DNA of 64,000 nucleotides from CADEFQ01 sp050249415 (GCA_050249415.1 JBFWQO010000011.1:1-64000), one strand, 5' to 3'. Numbered from the stretch's first letter, positions 15,747-24,588 are shown. Made by a program: numbers and translations. The notes: a model not told the origin generated them from the sequence alone.

Positions 15747-16513
15747 CAGGGGTTGCGCGCCGCGGCGCCGAGCGCGCGGGCCTGGGCCGAGTCGGGAAAG
15801 TCCATGCGCAGGCGGCGCGAGAATTTTTCCTCCGCGAGCCGATCGCCGGTCGCGCGCGCGATGCGTACCCGCAGCCACAGCAACTCGGGCGTGGCGCGAA
15901 ATGTATCGAGATACCGGTCGACGTCGGCGCGCGCCTCGTCGGCCCTGCCCTGCGCGAGGCGCAGGTCGCCCAGCTGGAACGCCGCTTCCGCATAGTTCGG
16001 CTTCACCGCGAGCGCCCGGATGAACTTCTTCCCGGCCGGCTCGAGCTGGCCCGCACCGCGCAGGCACACGCCCGCATTGGTATAGGCCGCCTCGGGTGTG
16101 CGGTACAGCGGGTTGCGCGCCGCCGATTCGAAGCGCTCGACGCCTTCATCGGCCCGTCCATTGCGGCAGAGGTAGATCGCGTAGTTGTTCTCGATCTCGG
16201 GGTCCTTCGGCGCGAGGCGCAGCGCCATCGCATACTCCCGGTCGGCCGCCTTCGGCTGCCCGAGCCGCTCGTACAGCAGTCCGAGCGCGCTGCGCACGGC
16301 CGGGCTCGACGGATCCTGCTTCACCGCTCGTTCGAGCTTTTCCTTCGCGAGCGCGAGGTTGCCCTGTTGCAGGTAGGCGTAACCGAGCTGCACGTTGTAC
16401 TCGGCGGCGCTCGTGGCGGATTTCTCCGGCCCCGTGCTGGTCGTCGTGCACGCCGCGAGCAGCAGCGCCACGACGGCTCCGGCGATCGCTCCCGATTTGC
16501 GCATTGCTGTCAT
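15746..16513 (-). CDS. pilF: Type IV pilus biogenesis lipoprotein PilF (PilW)
   Basis: A 255-residue TPR lipoprotein that helps PilQ secretin assembly in the outer membrane. The signal peptide ends in a lipobox (VALLLAACTTT), and about six TPR units follow (YNVQLGYAYLQQGNLALAKEK and onward). The chosen ATG at 16513 overlaps the rlmN stop (ATGA). A second ATG at 16504 would remove only three residues. Gene order rlmN-pilF-rodZ matches Pseudomonas and Xanthomonas. Confidence 0.92.
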   Translation of the reverse strand: MTAMRKSGAIAGAVVALLLAACTTTSTGPEKSATSAAEYNVQLGYAYLQQGNLALAKEKLERAVKQDPSSPAVRSALGLLYERLGQPKAADREYAMALRLAPKDPEIENNYAIYLCRNGRADEGVERFESAARNPLYRTPEAAYTNAGVCLRGAGQLEPAGKKFIRALAVKPNYAEAAFQLGDLRLAQGRADEARADVDRYLDTFRATPELLWLRVRIARATGDRLAEEKFSRRLRMDFPDSAQARALGAAARNP

Positions 16514-17643
16514 GCCTGCACCGCCACGCCGATCATTTTGCTGCCGAGACGCACTGTCGCGCGGTTCGTGACGCGGCCCGCGAGCTGGCCGCAAGCCGCG
16601 TCGATGTCCTCGCCGCGCGTGCGACGGATCGTCGCGAGCACCCCGTGCGACAGCAGCTCGTCACGGAAACGCTGGATCGCCGCCGGGCCCGATCGCCGGT
16701 AGTGCGTGCCCGGGAACGGATTGAACGGAATGAGGTTCAGCTTCGCGGGATGCCCCCTCAGCAATCGCACGAGGCCGCGCGCGTGCCCGGGCTGGTCGTT
16801 CACGCCGTCGAGCATCACGTACTCGAACGTGACGCTGCGGCCGTTCTGTTCGTCGATGTAGTGCCAGCACGCCTCGAGCAGCTCCGCGATCGGGTGCCTG
16901 CGGTTGATCGGCACGAGAACGTTGCGCAGCTCGTCGGTCGGCGCGTGCAGCGACACGGCGAGCGCCACGTTCACTTCCCCGGCGAGCTTGTAGATCTGCG
17001 GCACGAGGCCCGACGTCGACAGCGTCACGCGCCGGCGCGAGAGGTCGAAGCCGAAATCGTCGGTGAAGATGCGCAGCGCCGGCACCACGTTCCGGAAGTT
17101 CGCGAGCGGCTCGCCCATGCCCATCAGCACGACATTGGTGATCGCCCGCTGGCCGGGCGAGGCGCCCGGCGGCGGCACGAAATCCCGTTCGAGTTCGCGC
17201 GCCGCGAGCCAGACCTGGCCGACGATCTCGGCAGTCGAGAGGTTCCGGTTGAAGCCCTGCTGCGCCGTCGAGCAGAACGAGCAATCGAGGGCGCAGCCGA
17301 CCTGCGAGGAGATGCACAGCGTGCCGCGGCCCTCCTCCGGGATGAACACCATCTCGATCGCCTGCGTCGCATCGGCCCGCAGCAACCACTTGCGGGTGCC
17401 GTCGGTCGAGTGCTGCGTGGTCACGATCGCGGGCGCCCGCACTTCCGCGCGCTCCGCGAGTTGCGCGCGAAAGTCCTTCGCGAGATCGGTCATCGCCGCA
17501 AAGCTCGACTCGCCGCGCCCGTAGATCCACTGCATGAGCTGGCGCGCGCGAAACGGCTTGCTGCCGATCCCGCCGACGAACGCCTCGAGCGCGGGCCGCT
17601 CGAGTCCGAGCAGATTGACGCGTTCCTGACCCACGGCCACCAC
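16510..17643 (-). CDS. rlmN: Dual-specificity RNA methyltransferase RlmN
   Basis: A radical-SAM enzyme that methylates C2 of adenosine in 23S rRNA (2503) and some tRNAs (A37). The cluster-binding motif CALDCSFC is present. The second catalytic cysteine near the C-terminus is seen in GEDIDAACGQLAG, and GMGEPL is conserved. At 377 residues it has the usual length. The start is GTG at 17643. It overlaps pilF at its 3' end and follows ndk across a short gap that holds a heptamer repeat. Confidence 0.96.
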   Translation of the reverse strand: MVAVGQERVNLLGLERPALEAFVGGIGSKPFRARQLMQWIYGRGESSFAAMTDLAKDFRAQLAERAEVRAPAIVTTQHSTDGTRKWLLRADATQAIEMVFIPEEGRGTLCISSQVGCALDCSFCSTAQQGFNRNLSTAEIVGQVWLAARELERDFVPPPGASPGQRAITNVVLMGMGEPLANFRNVVPALRIFTDDFGFDLSRRRVTLSTSGLVPQIYKLAGEVNVALAVSLHAPTDELRNVLVPINRRHPIAELLEACWHYIDEQNGRSVTFEYVMLDGVNDQPGHARGLVRLLRGHPAKLNLIPFNPFPGTHYRRSGPAAIQRFRDELLSHGVLATIRRTRGEDIDAACGQLAGRVTNRATVRLGSKMIGVAVQA

Positions 17644-17658
17644 GGCTCTTCCCCTCCG

Positions 17659-17690
17659 GCTATCGGCTATGCGCTATGAGCTGTCAGCTC
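17659..17690. repeat. Short heptamer repeat array at the ndk 3' end
   Basis: Four to five seven-base units of the form GCTATCG, GCTATGC, GCTATGA, GCTGTCA run through the gap between rlmN and ndk and include the ndk stop codon. The seven-base period and the GCTNTNN pattern match the larger arrays near 36451, 50412, 57831 and 62150. Confidence 0.55.
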
Positions 17691-18112
17691 CTGGCGCAAA
17701 TTTCGGAATCCTTGAAGAAGTAGGCAATCTCGACCTTCGCGTTGTCCACGGAATCGGAGCCGTGCACGGTATTGGCCTCGATGCTCTCGGCGAGGTCGGC
17801 GCGGATCGTGCCTGGAGCCGCCTTCTTCGGATCGGTGGCACCCATCACCTCGCGATTCTTCGCGACGGCATTCTCGCCCTCGAGCACCTGCACGACCACG
17901 GGGCCCGATGTCATGTAGCTGACGAGATCGCCGAAGAACGGCCGCTCGCGGTGCACGGCATAGAAACCCTCGGCCTCGGCGGTGGTGAGCCGCAGCATGC
18001 GGCTGCCGATCACCCGGAGCCCGGACTTTTCGAGGCGGCGAACCACTTCGCCGATGAGATTGCGTGTCACGCCGTCCGGCTTGACGATGGAAAGGGTGCG
18101 CTCGAGCGCCAT
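17684..18112 (-). CDS. ndk: Nucleoside diphosphate kinase
   Basis: Transfers the gamma phosphate between nucleoside di- and triphosphates through a phosphohistidine. At 142 residues it is normal in length. The N-terminus ERTLSIVKPDGV and the active-site loop NTVHGSDS (catalytic His) are intact. The usual C-terminal stretch (EIAYFF) is present. A hairpin lies just before its ribosome-binding site (GAGGA). Position between iscA and rlmN is usual for the group. Confidence 0.97.
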   Translation of the reverse strand: MALERTLSIVKPDGVTRNLIGEVVRRLEKSGLRVIGSRMLRLTTAEAEGFYAVHRERPFFGDLVSYMTSGPVVVQVLEGENAVAKNREVMGATDPKKAAPGTIRADLAESIEANTVHGSDSVDNAKVEIAYFFKDSEICARS

Positions 18113-18122
18113 GCGGAATCCT

Positions 18123-18143
18123 CGGGTTTGGCCTGCAAACCCG
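18123..18143 (-). promoter_or_regulatory. Hairpin in the ndk leader
   Basis: An 8-bp perfect stem (CGGGTTTG with CAAACCCG) and a 5-base loop lie between the iscA stop and the ndk start. The stem ends next to the GAGGA ribosome-binding site, ten bases before the ATG. It has no T-run. It may protect or separate the ndk part of the operon transcript, or reduce readthrough from iscA. Confidence 0.5.
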
Positions 18144-18148
18144 CTAGT

Positions 18149-18472
18149 TTACACGCTGAAGCTCTCGCCGCAGCCGCATTCGCCCCTCGTGTTCGGGTTC
18201 GAGAACCGGAAAGCCTCGTTGAGCCCCTGCCGGACGAAATCGACGGTCGTGCCCTCGACGAGGGGCAGGCTCTCGGGGTCGACATAGACCTTGACACCGA
18301 GATCCTCGAAGACCCGGTCGTCCGCGTGGGCTTCGTCCGCATAATTGACGACATAAGCGAAGCCCGAGCAGCCCGTCTTGCGCACGCCAAGGCGCAGTCC
18401 GAGGCCCTTGCCGCGCGCGGCAATGAAACTCTTGACGCGTTCGGCGGCGGCCGGGGTCAGGTGGATGCTCAT
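18149..18472 (-). CDS. iscA: Iron-sulfur cluster carrier of the IscA/ErpA family
   Basis: An A-type carrier of 107 residues that delivers Fe-S clusters. The three conserved cysteines are there: TGCSG in the middle and CGC near the end (GECGCGESFSV). The fold motif GLRLGVRKTGCSGF is typical. The start overlaps the stop of the IscU-like gene (ATGA). Placement beside iscS favours IscA, though ErpA or SufA naming cannot be excluded from sequence alone. Confidence 0.88.
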   Translation of the reverse strand: MSIHLTPAAAERVKSFIAARGKGLGLRLGVRKTGCSGFAYVVNYADEAHADDRVFEDLGVKVYVDPESLPLVEGTTVDFVRQGLNEAFRFSNPNTRGECGCGESFSV

Positions 18473-18927
18473 GGGGCCATTGTACGGCGCATTGCCGGGT
18501 CGCGCGCAGCGGGCCCGTTCACACCCCGGTCAGGCCATTTCGCGACGCAGTCCCGCAGCGCATCCTCGATCACGAGGAGCCGGCCGAATTTCGCGATCGG
18601 CACGTCGAAGCGCTCGGCCCAGTCGGCGGGCGTACCAGGCGGCAAGGCCGCGCGCGGCCTCCCCGGCAGCGCGCCTGCCACCCAGTTCGCCACCGCGAGC
18701 GTGTGCGGGCAGCCGTAGGCCAGGAAGCGGGCTTCGCAGACCCGGTCCTGCGTCACGCGCAGGGAAAACCGCACGCGCGTGCCGGTGGCCTCCCGGCCCG
18801 CCTCGCCGCGCACGATATCCGCCCCGTCCGGCAGGGAGCCCGCATGGGCGAGCGTGTCGAACGCCTCCCGCGCGGCCGGACTCAGCGTATCCCCGACATC
18901 GTTGCGCACCGCACGTGGAGTGCTCAC
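18469..18927 (-). CDS. Degenerate IscU-like (NifU N-domain) protein
   Basis: A 152-residue protein between iscS and iscA, where the scaffold iscU normally sits. The region CEARFLAYGCPHTLAVANWVAG aligns with the IscU segment around its second cysteine, and PAKF-like text aligns near the third. Only one of three cluster cysteines remains (Cys73). The first cysteine position reads ATGT (Thr48), and the His-Cys pair near the C-terminus reads Gly115-Arg116. The Asp beside the first Cys is also lost. It therefore cannot hold a cluster in the normal way. It may regulate or partner IscS. Start is GTG at 18927. Confidence 0.75.
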   Translation of the reverse strand: MSTPRAVRNDVGDTLSPAAREAFDTLAHAGSLPDGADIVRGEAGREATGTRVRFSLRVTQDRVCEARFLAYGCPHTLAVANWVAGALPGRPRAALPPGTPADWAERFDVPIAKFGRLLVIEDALRDCVAKWPDRGVNGPAARDPAMRRTMAP

Positions 18928-18940
18928 GGCGCCATCCCGC

Positions 18941-20098
18941 TCACGGCGCCACCTCGCGCAGCCGTGTCACCGCGCGCCGCACGGCCGCGGCGGCCACGCC
19001 GATATCGGCCGCGGTCGTCGTGCGACCGAAGCTGAAGCGCAGCGAACTCTGCGCGAGCTCGGTACTGCGCCCGAGGGCGCGCAGCACATACGAAGGCTCG
19101 GCCGCCGCGGAACTGCAGGCCGATCCCGTGGAGACGGCCAGCTCGCCGAGCGCCGCGACGAGGCTTTCACCTTCGACGCCCTCGAAGGCCACGTTGAGGA
19201 TCGCGGGCGATCCGCCGGTGGGCGGGCTGTTCAGGTACACGCCGGGCAGCGCGCCGAGCGCGTCCCACAAGGCGGCGCGCAGCGTGCCCATCCGCGCGGC
19301 GTCGGCAGCCCCCTCTCCCGCCACGAGCGCGGCGGCGCGGCCGAAGCCGACGATCTGGTGGGTCGGCAGCGTGCCCGAGCGCAGGCCGCGTTCGTGTCCG
19401 CCGCCGAACATGATCGGCTCGAGCCACGGCCGTGCGGTCTCGGCGACATAGAGCGCACCCACCCCCTTCGGGCCGTGGATCTTGTGCGCGGTCAGCGAGC
19501 CGAAGTCGATGAGCCGGGCGAGGCCTGCGGTCGGTACCTTGCCGACCGACTGCGCGAGATCGCAGTGGTACAGCACACCCGCTGCGCGGCACGCCGCGCC
19601 GATCGCCGCCACATCCTGCACGGCTCCGGTTTCGTTGTTGACGTGCATGATCGACACGAGGAGCGTGTCGGCGCGCAGCGCCTCTCGCACCGCATCGGCC
19701 GACACGATCCCGTCCCGGCCCGGCGCGAGCCGCGTCACCGACCAGCCCTCGCGTTCGAGCCGGCGCAGCGGATCGAGGGTCGCACGATGCTCGGTACGCG
19801 CCGTCACGAGATGGCGCCGCCGGTCGGCATTGGCGCGCGCCGCACCGAGCAGCGCGAGGTTCGACGCTTCGGTGGCGCCGGAGGTGAACACGATCTCCGC
19901 GTCCTGCGCCTCGATCAGCGCGGCCACCTCGTGCCGTGCGGCCTCGATGCGCCTCGCCGCCTCGCGCCCATAGCGGTGGATCGACGCCGCATTGCCGAAG
20001 GCGCCGTCGGCCGTGAGGCATTCGGCCATCGCGGCGGCGACGCGCGGATCGACCGCGGTAGTGGCGGCGTTGTCGAGATAGACCGGCCGCGCGCCCAT
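18941..20098 (-). CDS. iscS: Cysteine desulfurase
   Basis: A PLP enzyme that takes sulfur from cysteine for Fe-S clusters and tRNA thiolation. It has 385 residues. The PLP lysine lies in LTAHKIHGPKG, the substrate-binding motif is RSGTLPTHQIVG, and the mobile cysteine is in STGSACSSAAAEPS (active Cys). The start ATG at 20098 overlaps the trmJ stop. A GTG at 20101 is also possible. The neighbours lack iscR, hscA, hscB and fdx, so this is a reduced isc locus. The assembly partner may be a SUF system elsewhere. Confidence 0.93.
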   Translation of the reverse strand: MGARPVYLDNAATTAVDPRVAAAMAECLTADGAFGNAASIHRYGREAARRIEAARHEVAALIEAQDAEIVFTSGATEASNLALLGAARANADRRRHLVTARTEHRATLDPLRRLEREGWSVTRLAPGRDGIVSADAVREALRADTLLVSIMHVNNETGAVQDVAAIGAACRAAGVLYHCDLAQSVGKVPTAGLARLIDFGSLTAHKIHGPKGVGALYVAETARPWLEPIMFGGGHERGLRSGTLPTHQIVGFGRAAALVAGEGAADAARMGTLRAALWDALGALPGVYLNSPPTGGSPAILNVAFEGVEGESLVAALGELAVSTGSACSSAAAEPSYVLRALGRSTELAQSSLRFSFGRTTTAADIGVAAAAVRRAVTRLREVAP

Positions 20099-20880
20099 CA
20101 CCGGTTCCGCGTCGGGCCCTTGCTGCCCCGGCTCTTGCTGCCCTGGCTCTTGCTGCCCGCGATCTTGCGCCTGCCCTGCACCGCGGCCAGCACGCCGCGC
20201 AGGATATTGACCTCGTTCTGGTCCATCTCCGCGCGCTGGAAGAGGCGGCGCAGCCGTTGCTTCAGGTGCGTGCCGCTCGCCGTCCGATCGCGAAAATCGA
20301 TCTCGGCGAGCACGAGGTCGAGGTGTTCGAAGAAGCGTTCCATCTCGTCGACCGTGGCGAGCGGCACGCTGCCGGGCGGCGCTTCGACGCGTGCGCCGCG
20401 CGCGCGATGGATCTCGTAGGCGATCAGCTGGGCCGCCATCGCGATATTGAGCGAGGTGTACGCGGGATTGGCCGGTATGCGCGCGAGCAGGTGCGCCGCG
20501 TCGATTTCTTCGTTCGAGAGCCCCGCGCGCTCGCCGCCGAACAGCACCGCCACTGGCCCGCGCGCGGCCTCGAGGGCGATGCGCGCCGCGGCGTCGCGCA
20601 CGTCGACGACGCGGTGGTTGAACTCGCGTTCGCGCGCGGTCGTCGCGACCACGAGGCCGCAGTCGCCGATCGCCTCATCGAGGCGGTCGACCACCCGCGC
20701 GCGCGCGAGCAGGTCGTCGGCGCCCGACGCGCGCGCCGTAGCCTCCGGATGCGGGAATTCCCGCGGCCGCACGAGCACGAGGCGCTCGAGCGCCATGTTC
20801 TTCATCGCGCGCGCCACGGCGCCGATGTTGCCCGGATGCTGGGTGCCGACCAGCACGAACCTCAGGTCAGTCGCGTGCAT
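20098..20880 (-). CDS. trmJ: tRNA (cytidine/uridine-2'-O-)-methyltransferase TrmJ
   Basis: A SPOUT-class methyltransferase that 2'-O-methylates position 32 of tRNA. It has 260 residues. The N-terminus LRFVLVGTQHPGNIGAVARAM and the knot motif LFGGERAGLSNEEI with YTSLNIAMAAQL are typical. The C-terminus carries a tandem 15-base repeat coding GSKSQ, GSKSR and GSKG, a basic tail not needed for the fold. The -10-like TACAAT lies six bases before the ATG and no Shine-Dalgarno is present, so it is probably leaderless. It heads the long leftward block and diverges from suhB. Confidence 0.95.
   Translation of the reverse strand: MHATDLRFVLVGTQHPGNIGAVARAMKNMALERLVLVRPREFPHPEATARASGADDLLARARVVDRLDEAIGDCGLVVATTAREREFNHRVVDVRDAAARIALEAARGPVAVLFGGERAGLSNEEIDAAHLLARIPANPAYTSLNIAMAAQLIAYEIHRARGARVEAPPGSVPLATVDEMERFFEHLDLVLAEIDFRDRTASGTHLKQRLRRLFQRAEMDQNEVNILRGVLAAVQGRRKIAGSKSQGSKSRGSKGPTRNR
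20115..20157 (-). repeat. Tandem 15-base repeat in the trmJ 3' end
   Basis: A 15-base unit close to CTTGCTGCCCTGGCT (plus-strand reading) occurs nearly three times and encodes the pentapeptide GSKS(Q/R). The array is in frame and lies just before the stop of trmJ. Such an array is prone to copy-number change by slippage. Confidence 0.6.
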
Positions 20881-20885
20881 CGTGA

Positions 20886-20892
20886 TATTGTA
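20886..20892. promoter_or_regulatory. Overlapping divergent -10 elements, trmJ and suhB
   Basis: In the 40-base gap the minus strand reads TACAAT (20892-20887), six bases from the trmJ ATG. The plus strand reads TATTGT (20886-20891), about 30 bases before the suhB ATG. The two -10 candidates lie on the same bases, so only one polymerase could bind at a time. No clear -35 boxes are seen. Confidence 0.45.
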
Positions 20893-20920
20893 GTGCCATC
20901 CCCGCCCGTCCCCGGTGCCC

Positions 20921-21721
20921 ATGCAACCAGCAGTCAACATAGCGGTCCGCGCCGCGCGCCGCGCCGGCGAAATCATCGTGCGCAGCATCAACCGGCTCGA
21001 CAGCATCGAGGTCACGGCCAAGGGCCGCAACGACTTCGCGACCGAAGTCGATCGCGCCGCCGAGCAGGAGATCATCGGGATCCTCTCGAAGGCGTACCCG
21101 CAGCACGCGTTCCTCGCCGAGGAAAGCGGCCGCACGGGCGACTCGGAGACCGTGTGGATCATCGACCCGCTCGACGGCACGACCAACTACCTGCACGGCT
21201 TTCCGACCTATGCGGTCTCGATCGCCTGCCAGCATCGTGGTCGGCTCGAGCACGCGGTGATCTACGACCCGATGCGACAGGAACTGTTCACCGCGAGCCG
21301 CGGCGATGGCGCGCGGCTCGAGAACCGGCGCCTGCGCGTCAGCAATCGCCCCGGCATCGAGGGCGCGCTCGTGGCGACGGGGTTCCCGTTTCGCGCCAAT
21401 GCGGACTATGCCGATGCCTACCTCGCGCAGTTGAAGAGCGTGATGCAGGCGACCGCCGGCGTGCGCCGCCCGGGCGCGGCCGCGCTCGACCTCGCCTATG
21501 TCGCGGCCGGCCGCGTGGACGGCTTCTGGGAGTTCGGCCTGAATCCCTGGGACACGGCCGCGGGCGCCCTGCTGATCCAGGAAGCGGGCGGGCGCATCGG
21601 CACGCTCACGGGTGAACCGTACCGGCTCTCACCCCACATCGTCGCCGGTACACCGCGTGTCTACGAGGCGCTGCTGGAACTCATCGCGCCGCAACTTCCC
21701 CCGGCACTGCGCGACACCTGA
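20921..21721 (+). CDS. suhB: Inositol monophosphatase / Nus factor SuhB
   Basis: A 266-residue member of the inositol monophosphatase family. The metal-binding motifs are intact: EESG, DPLDGTTNYLHGFP and WDTAAGALLIQEAGG. In enterobacteria SuhB also acts with NusA in rRNA antitermination; that role is inferred here by orthology. ATG at 20921 is chosen; a GTG at 20915 would add two residues. It is divergent from trmJ, an arrangement common in gammaproteobacteria, and converges on the permease gene. Confidence 0.94.
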   Translation: MQPAVNIAVRAARRAGEIIVRSINRLDSIEVTAKGRNDFATEVDRAAEQEIIGILSKAYPQHAFLAEESGRTGDSETVWIIDPLDGTTNYLHGFPTYAVSIACQHRGRLEHAVIYDPMRQELFTASRGDGARLENRRLRVSNRPGIEGALVATGFPFRANADYADAYLAQLKSVMQATAGVRRPGAAALDLAYVAAGRVDGFWEFGLNPWDTAAGALLIQEAGGRIGTLTGEPYRLSPHIVAGTPRVYEALLELIAPQLPPALRDT

Positions 21722-21728
21722 GCCGGCG

Positions 21729-23537
21729 CTAGGCGCCCTCCGGGGCGCGCCTCCGCATCGGGCTCGCCCAGTAGCCGTACACGAAGTACATGATCACGGC
21801 GCCCGCGAGGAACCACTCGAAGAAGCGCAGCACCCTGGGTTCGACGCTGAAGATCAGCGCGAGGCAGGAGAGGATGCCGAGGATCGGGGTGACCGGGAAG
21901 AACGGTGTCTTGAACTGGCGCGGCAGGTCGGGCCGCGCGCGGCGCAGCCACATCACCGAGACGCACACCATCGCGAACGCCGCGAGCGTGCCGACCGATG
22001 TCAGGTCACCCAGCGTGTTGATGTCGAACACGGCCGCCGCGAGCGCCACGACCACACCGACGATCAGCGTGTTGATCCACGGCGTCTTGAAGCGCGGGTG
22101 CACCTTCGCGAGCGCCCTCGGCAGCAGCCCGTCCCGCGACATCGTGTAGAACACGCGCGTCTGGCCGAACATCAGCACCAGGATCACGGATGACAGCCCG
22201 GCGATCGCACCGATCTTGATCGCTTTCGCGAGCCAGGCCCATTGCGGCCCGAGCGTGTCGGCCGCGAGCGCGACGGGCGCCGCCGTGTTGAGCTTGGTGT
22301 AGGACGTGACGCCGGTCAGCACCGCCGACGTGGCCATGTAGAGGATCGTGCAGATGATCAGCGAACCGAGGATGCCGATCGGCATGTCGCGCCGCGGATT
22401 CTTCGCTTCCTGCCCGGCGGTCGAGACCGCCTCGAAGCCGATGTAGGCGAAGAACACGATCGTCGCCGCGCGCATCACGCCGCCCCAGCCGAACTCGCCC
22501 GGCTGGCCCGTGGCCTCCGGGATGAACGGTCGCCAGTTGGCGGTATCCACGTAGAACGCGCCGACGGCGATGAACGCGAGGATCACCGCGACCTTGATCG
22601 CGACGATGACGTTGTTGACGGTGGCGGATTCCGACACCCCGATGACGAGCAGCAGTGTCACCGCGGCGACGATCGCCACGGCCGGCAGGTTGAACAGCGA
22701 CGTCACCACATGCGCGGCGAGCACCGGAACGACCGTGCCGATGGGCAGTTGCACGACCGAACCGGCAGGCGCGGTCACCGTGACGCCCGCGGCGAGGTCG
22801 CGCAGGTGGCCGGTCGCCGGATCGAGCACCTTGACCGCGCTCGCGAGCACGGCCTGCGTGTCCTGCGACAGGTGGATGTCGGCGGCGTTCGTCAGCGTGA
22901 AGCCGCTGCCGGCGCTGCCGCCGAGCACGTCATACAGCGCGAGCGCCGACTGGTGCACGCCCGCGATATGCGCGCTGCTCGAGGAGAGGAACTGCGCGAC
23001 CGAACCGTCGGCGAGATGGGCCGTGACACCATTCAGGCTCACGAGCGGGTCGCTCACAGCAAAGGCGGACGCCTGCGTGACGATCAGCTTGCCCATCGCC
23101 TGGGTGAACTCGGCCGGTATGGTGAGGCCGAGATCGTGCAGCAGGCTCATCATGTAACCCGACCAGCCGACCGCGACCACCGACGCCGCGAGCCCGTATT
23201 CGAGCAGCAGCAGCGCCCCCATGATCCAGGCGCCGAACTCGCCGATCGTGGTGTAGGTGTACGTATACGCCGAGCCCGACACCGGCAGCACCGAGGCGAG
23301 CTCCGCATAGCACAGGCCGGCAAAGGCGCAGACGACGCCCGCGATCACGAACGAAATCATGACGGCCGGGCCCGCGTGCAGCGCCGCGGCATTGCCCGTG
23401 CGCACGAAGATGCCCGCGCCGATGATGCAGCCGATGCCGAGCAGCACGAGGTGCCAGGCGTTCAGCGAACGCTTCAGTTCGCCGTGCTCGTATTCAGCCT
23501 GGACCTGATCGACCGACTTGGTACGCCATTTCATCAT
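21729..23537 (-). CDS. APC-superfamily amino acid permease with a large loop insertion
   Basis: A 602-residue amino acid transporter of the CAT type. The first span carries the substrate loop GIGCIIGAGIFV (residues 34-45). Further spans are clear, with the consensus FFAYIGFEAVSTAGQEAKNPRRDMP on the central helix. Relatives are around 460-500 residues. This one has an extra segment of ~115 residues (about 150-270) between spans that normally join by a short loop. The segment is rich in Ala, Ser, Val and Asp, with no Cys, and is predicted to face outside. The substrate is unknown; basic or small amino acids are likely by family. It ends seven bases from the suhB stop. Confidence 0.88.
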   Translation of the reverse strand: MMKWRTKSVDQVQAEYEHGELKRSLNAWHLVLLGIGCIIGAGIFVRTGNAAALHAGPAVMISFVIAGVVCAFAGLCYAELASVLPVSGSAYTYTYTTIGEFGAWIMGALLLLEYGLAASVVAVGWSGYMMSLLHDLGLTIPAEFTQAMGKLIVTQASAFAVSDPLVSLNGVTAHLADGSVAQFLSSSSAHIAGVHQSALALYDVLGGSAGSGFTLTNAADIHLSQDTQAVLASAVKVLDPATGHLRDLAAGVTVTAPAGSVVQLPIGTVVPVLAAHVVTSLFNLPAVAIVAAVTLLLVIGVSESATVNNVIVAIKVAVILAFIAVGAFYVDTANWRPFIPEATGQPGEFGWGGVMRAATIVFFAYIGFEAVSTAGQEAKNPRRDMPIGILGSLIICTILYMATSAVLTGVTSYTKLNTAAPVALAADTLGPQWAWLAKAIKIGAIAGLSSVILVLMFGQTRVFYTMSRDGLLPRALAKVHPRFKTPWINTLIVGVVVALAAAVFDINTLGDLTSVGTLAAFAMVCVSVMWLRRARPDLPRQFKTPFFPVTPILGILSCLALIFSVEPRVLRFFEWFLAGAVIMYFVYGYWASPMRRRAPEGA

Positions 23538-23629
23538 TCGACCCCGTCGTTGATGCCGGTTTTCGGCGCATCATAGGCACATCGGTGCGCGACGTCACTC
23601 TTCGTCGCCCCGCCCGTCGCGACGGGCGC

Positions 23630-24565
23630 TCAGGGCATGTCGTCGACCGCCGATTTCCTGACGGTCGGAAACACATGTTCCGCCGTGAGCCCGGCGTCGA
23701 GTGCGATCGCCGAGGAAATGTAGATCGACGAGTAGGTGCCCGCGAGGATGCCGATCGCGAGTGCCTCGGAGAAGCCGCGCAGTACCGGGCCGCCGAGGAA
23801 CAGCAGCGCGACCACGACGATCATCGTGACGACCTTGGTCATGATCGTGCGCGACAGCGTCTGGTTGATCGCCTGGTCGAGCACCGTGACCGGCGGCAGG
23901 CGCCGGTTGTGCTCGAAACGCTCGCGGATGCGGTCGAAGATCACGACCGTGTCGTTCAGCGAATAGCCGATCACCGCGAGGATCGCCGCGACGACGGCCA
24001 GGTCGAACGGCGTCTGCGTAATCGAGAAGATGCCGAGCACGAGGATCGGGTCGTGCATCACGGCGACGATCGCGCCCGCCGACAAGCGCCACGTGTGGAA
24101 GCGGAAAGCGATGTAGATGAAGATCAGCAGCAGCGTGAAGCTGAGCGCCCAGATCGCGCTCGTGCGCAGCTCGTCGCCGACCTGCGGGCCGACCACGTCG
24201 AGCTTGCGCACCTCCGCGCCGGGCGCGACCGCGAGCAGCGCGGCCTCCACCTGCGCGCGTATCTGCGCCACCGAGGTCGACGGATCGGGCGGCAGGCGGA
24301 TCGCGACTTCGCGCGAGGAGCCGAAGATGCCGACCTGCGGCTCGCGGAAGCCCGCGTGCTCGAGCTGCGTGCGGATCGCCTCGACGTCGGCCGCGGTCGG
24401 CAGCGCCGCCTCGACCGATACGCCGCCGGTGAAATCGATCGCGAAGTTGAGACCCTTGGTGGCGAGCGCGCCGAGCGACACGACCATCAATACGATCGAC
24501 AGCCCGTACCACAGCTTGCGCGTGGCCATGAAGCCGATGTTCGTCTGCTTGTGAAAGAACTCCAT
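23630..24565 (-). CDS. secF: Protein translocase subunit SecF
   Basis: A 311-residue inner-membrane subunit of SecDF, which uses the proton gradient to help pull proteins across the membrane. Six spans are expected. After the first one come a periplasmic P1-like domain (FAIDFTGGVSVEAAL) and the conserved core (GYSLNDTVVIFDRIRER). It lies 23 bases downstream of secD in the usual yajC-secD-secF order. Confidence 0.95.
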   Translation of the reverse strand: MEFFHKQTNIGFMATRKLWYGLSIVLMVVSLGALATKGLNFAIDFTGGVSVEAALPTAADVEAIRTQLEHAGFREPQVGIFGSSREVAIRLPPDPSTSVAQIRAQVEAALLAVAPGAEVRKLDVVGPQVGDELRTSAIWALSFTLLLIFIYIAFRFHTWRLSAGAIVAVMHDPILVLGIFSITQTPFDLAVVAAILAVIGYSLNDTVVIFDRIRERFEHNRRLPPVTVLDQAINQTLSRTIMTKVVTMIVVVALLFLGGPVLRGFSEALAIGILAGTYSSIYISSAIALDAGLTAEHVFPTVRKSAVDDMP

Positions 24566-24588
24566 GGGACAGTTTCCTGCGTCGTGGC

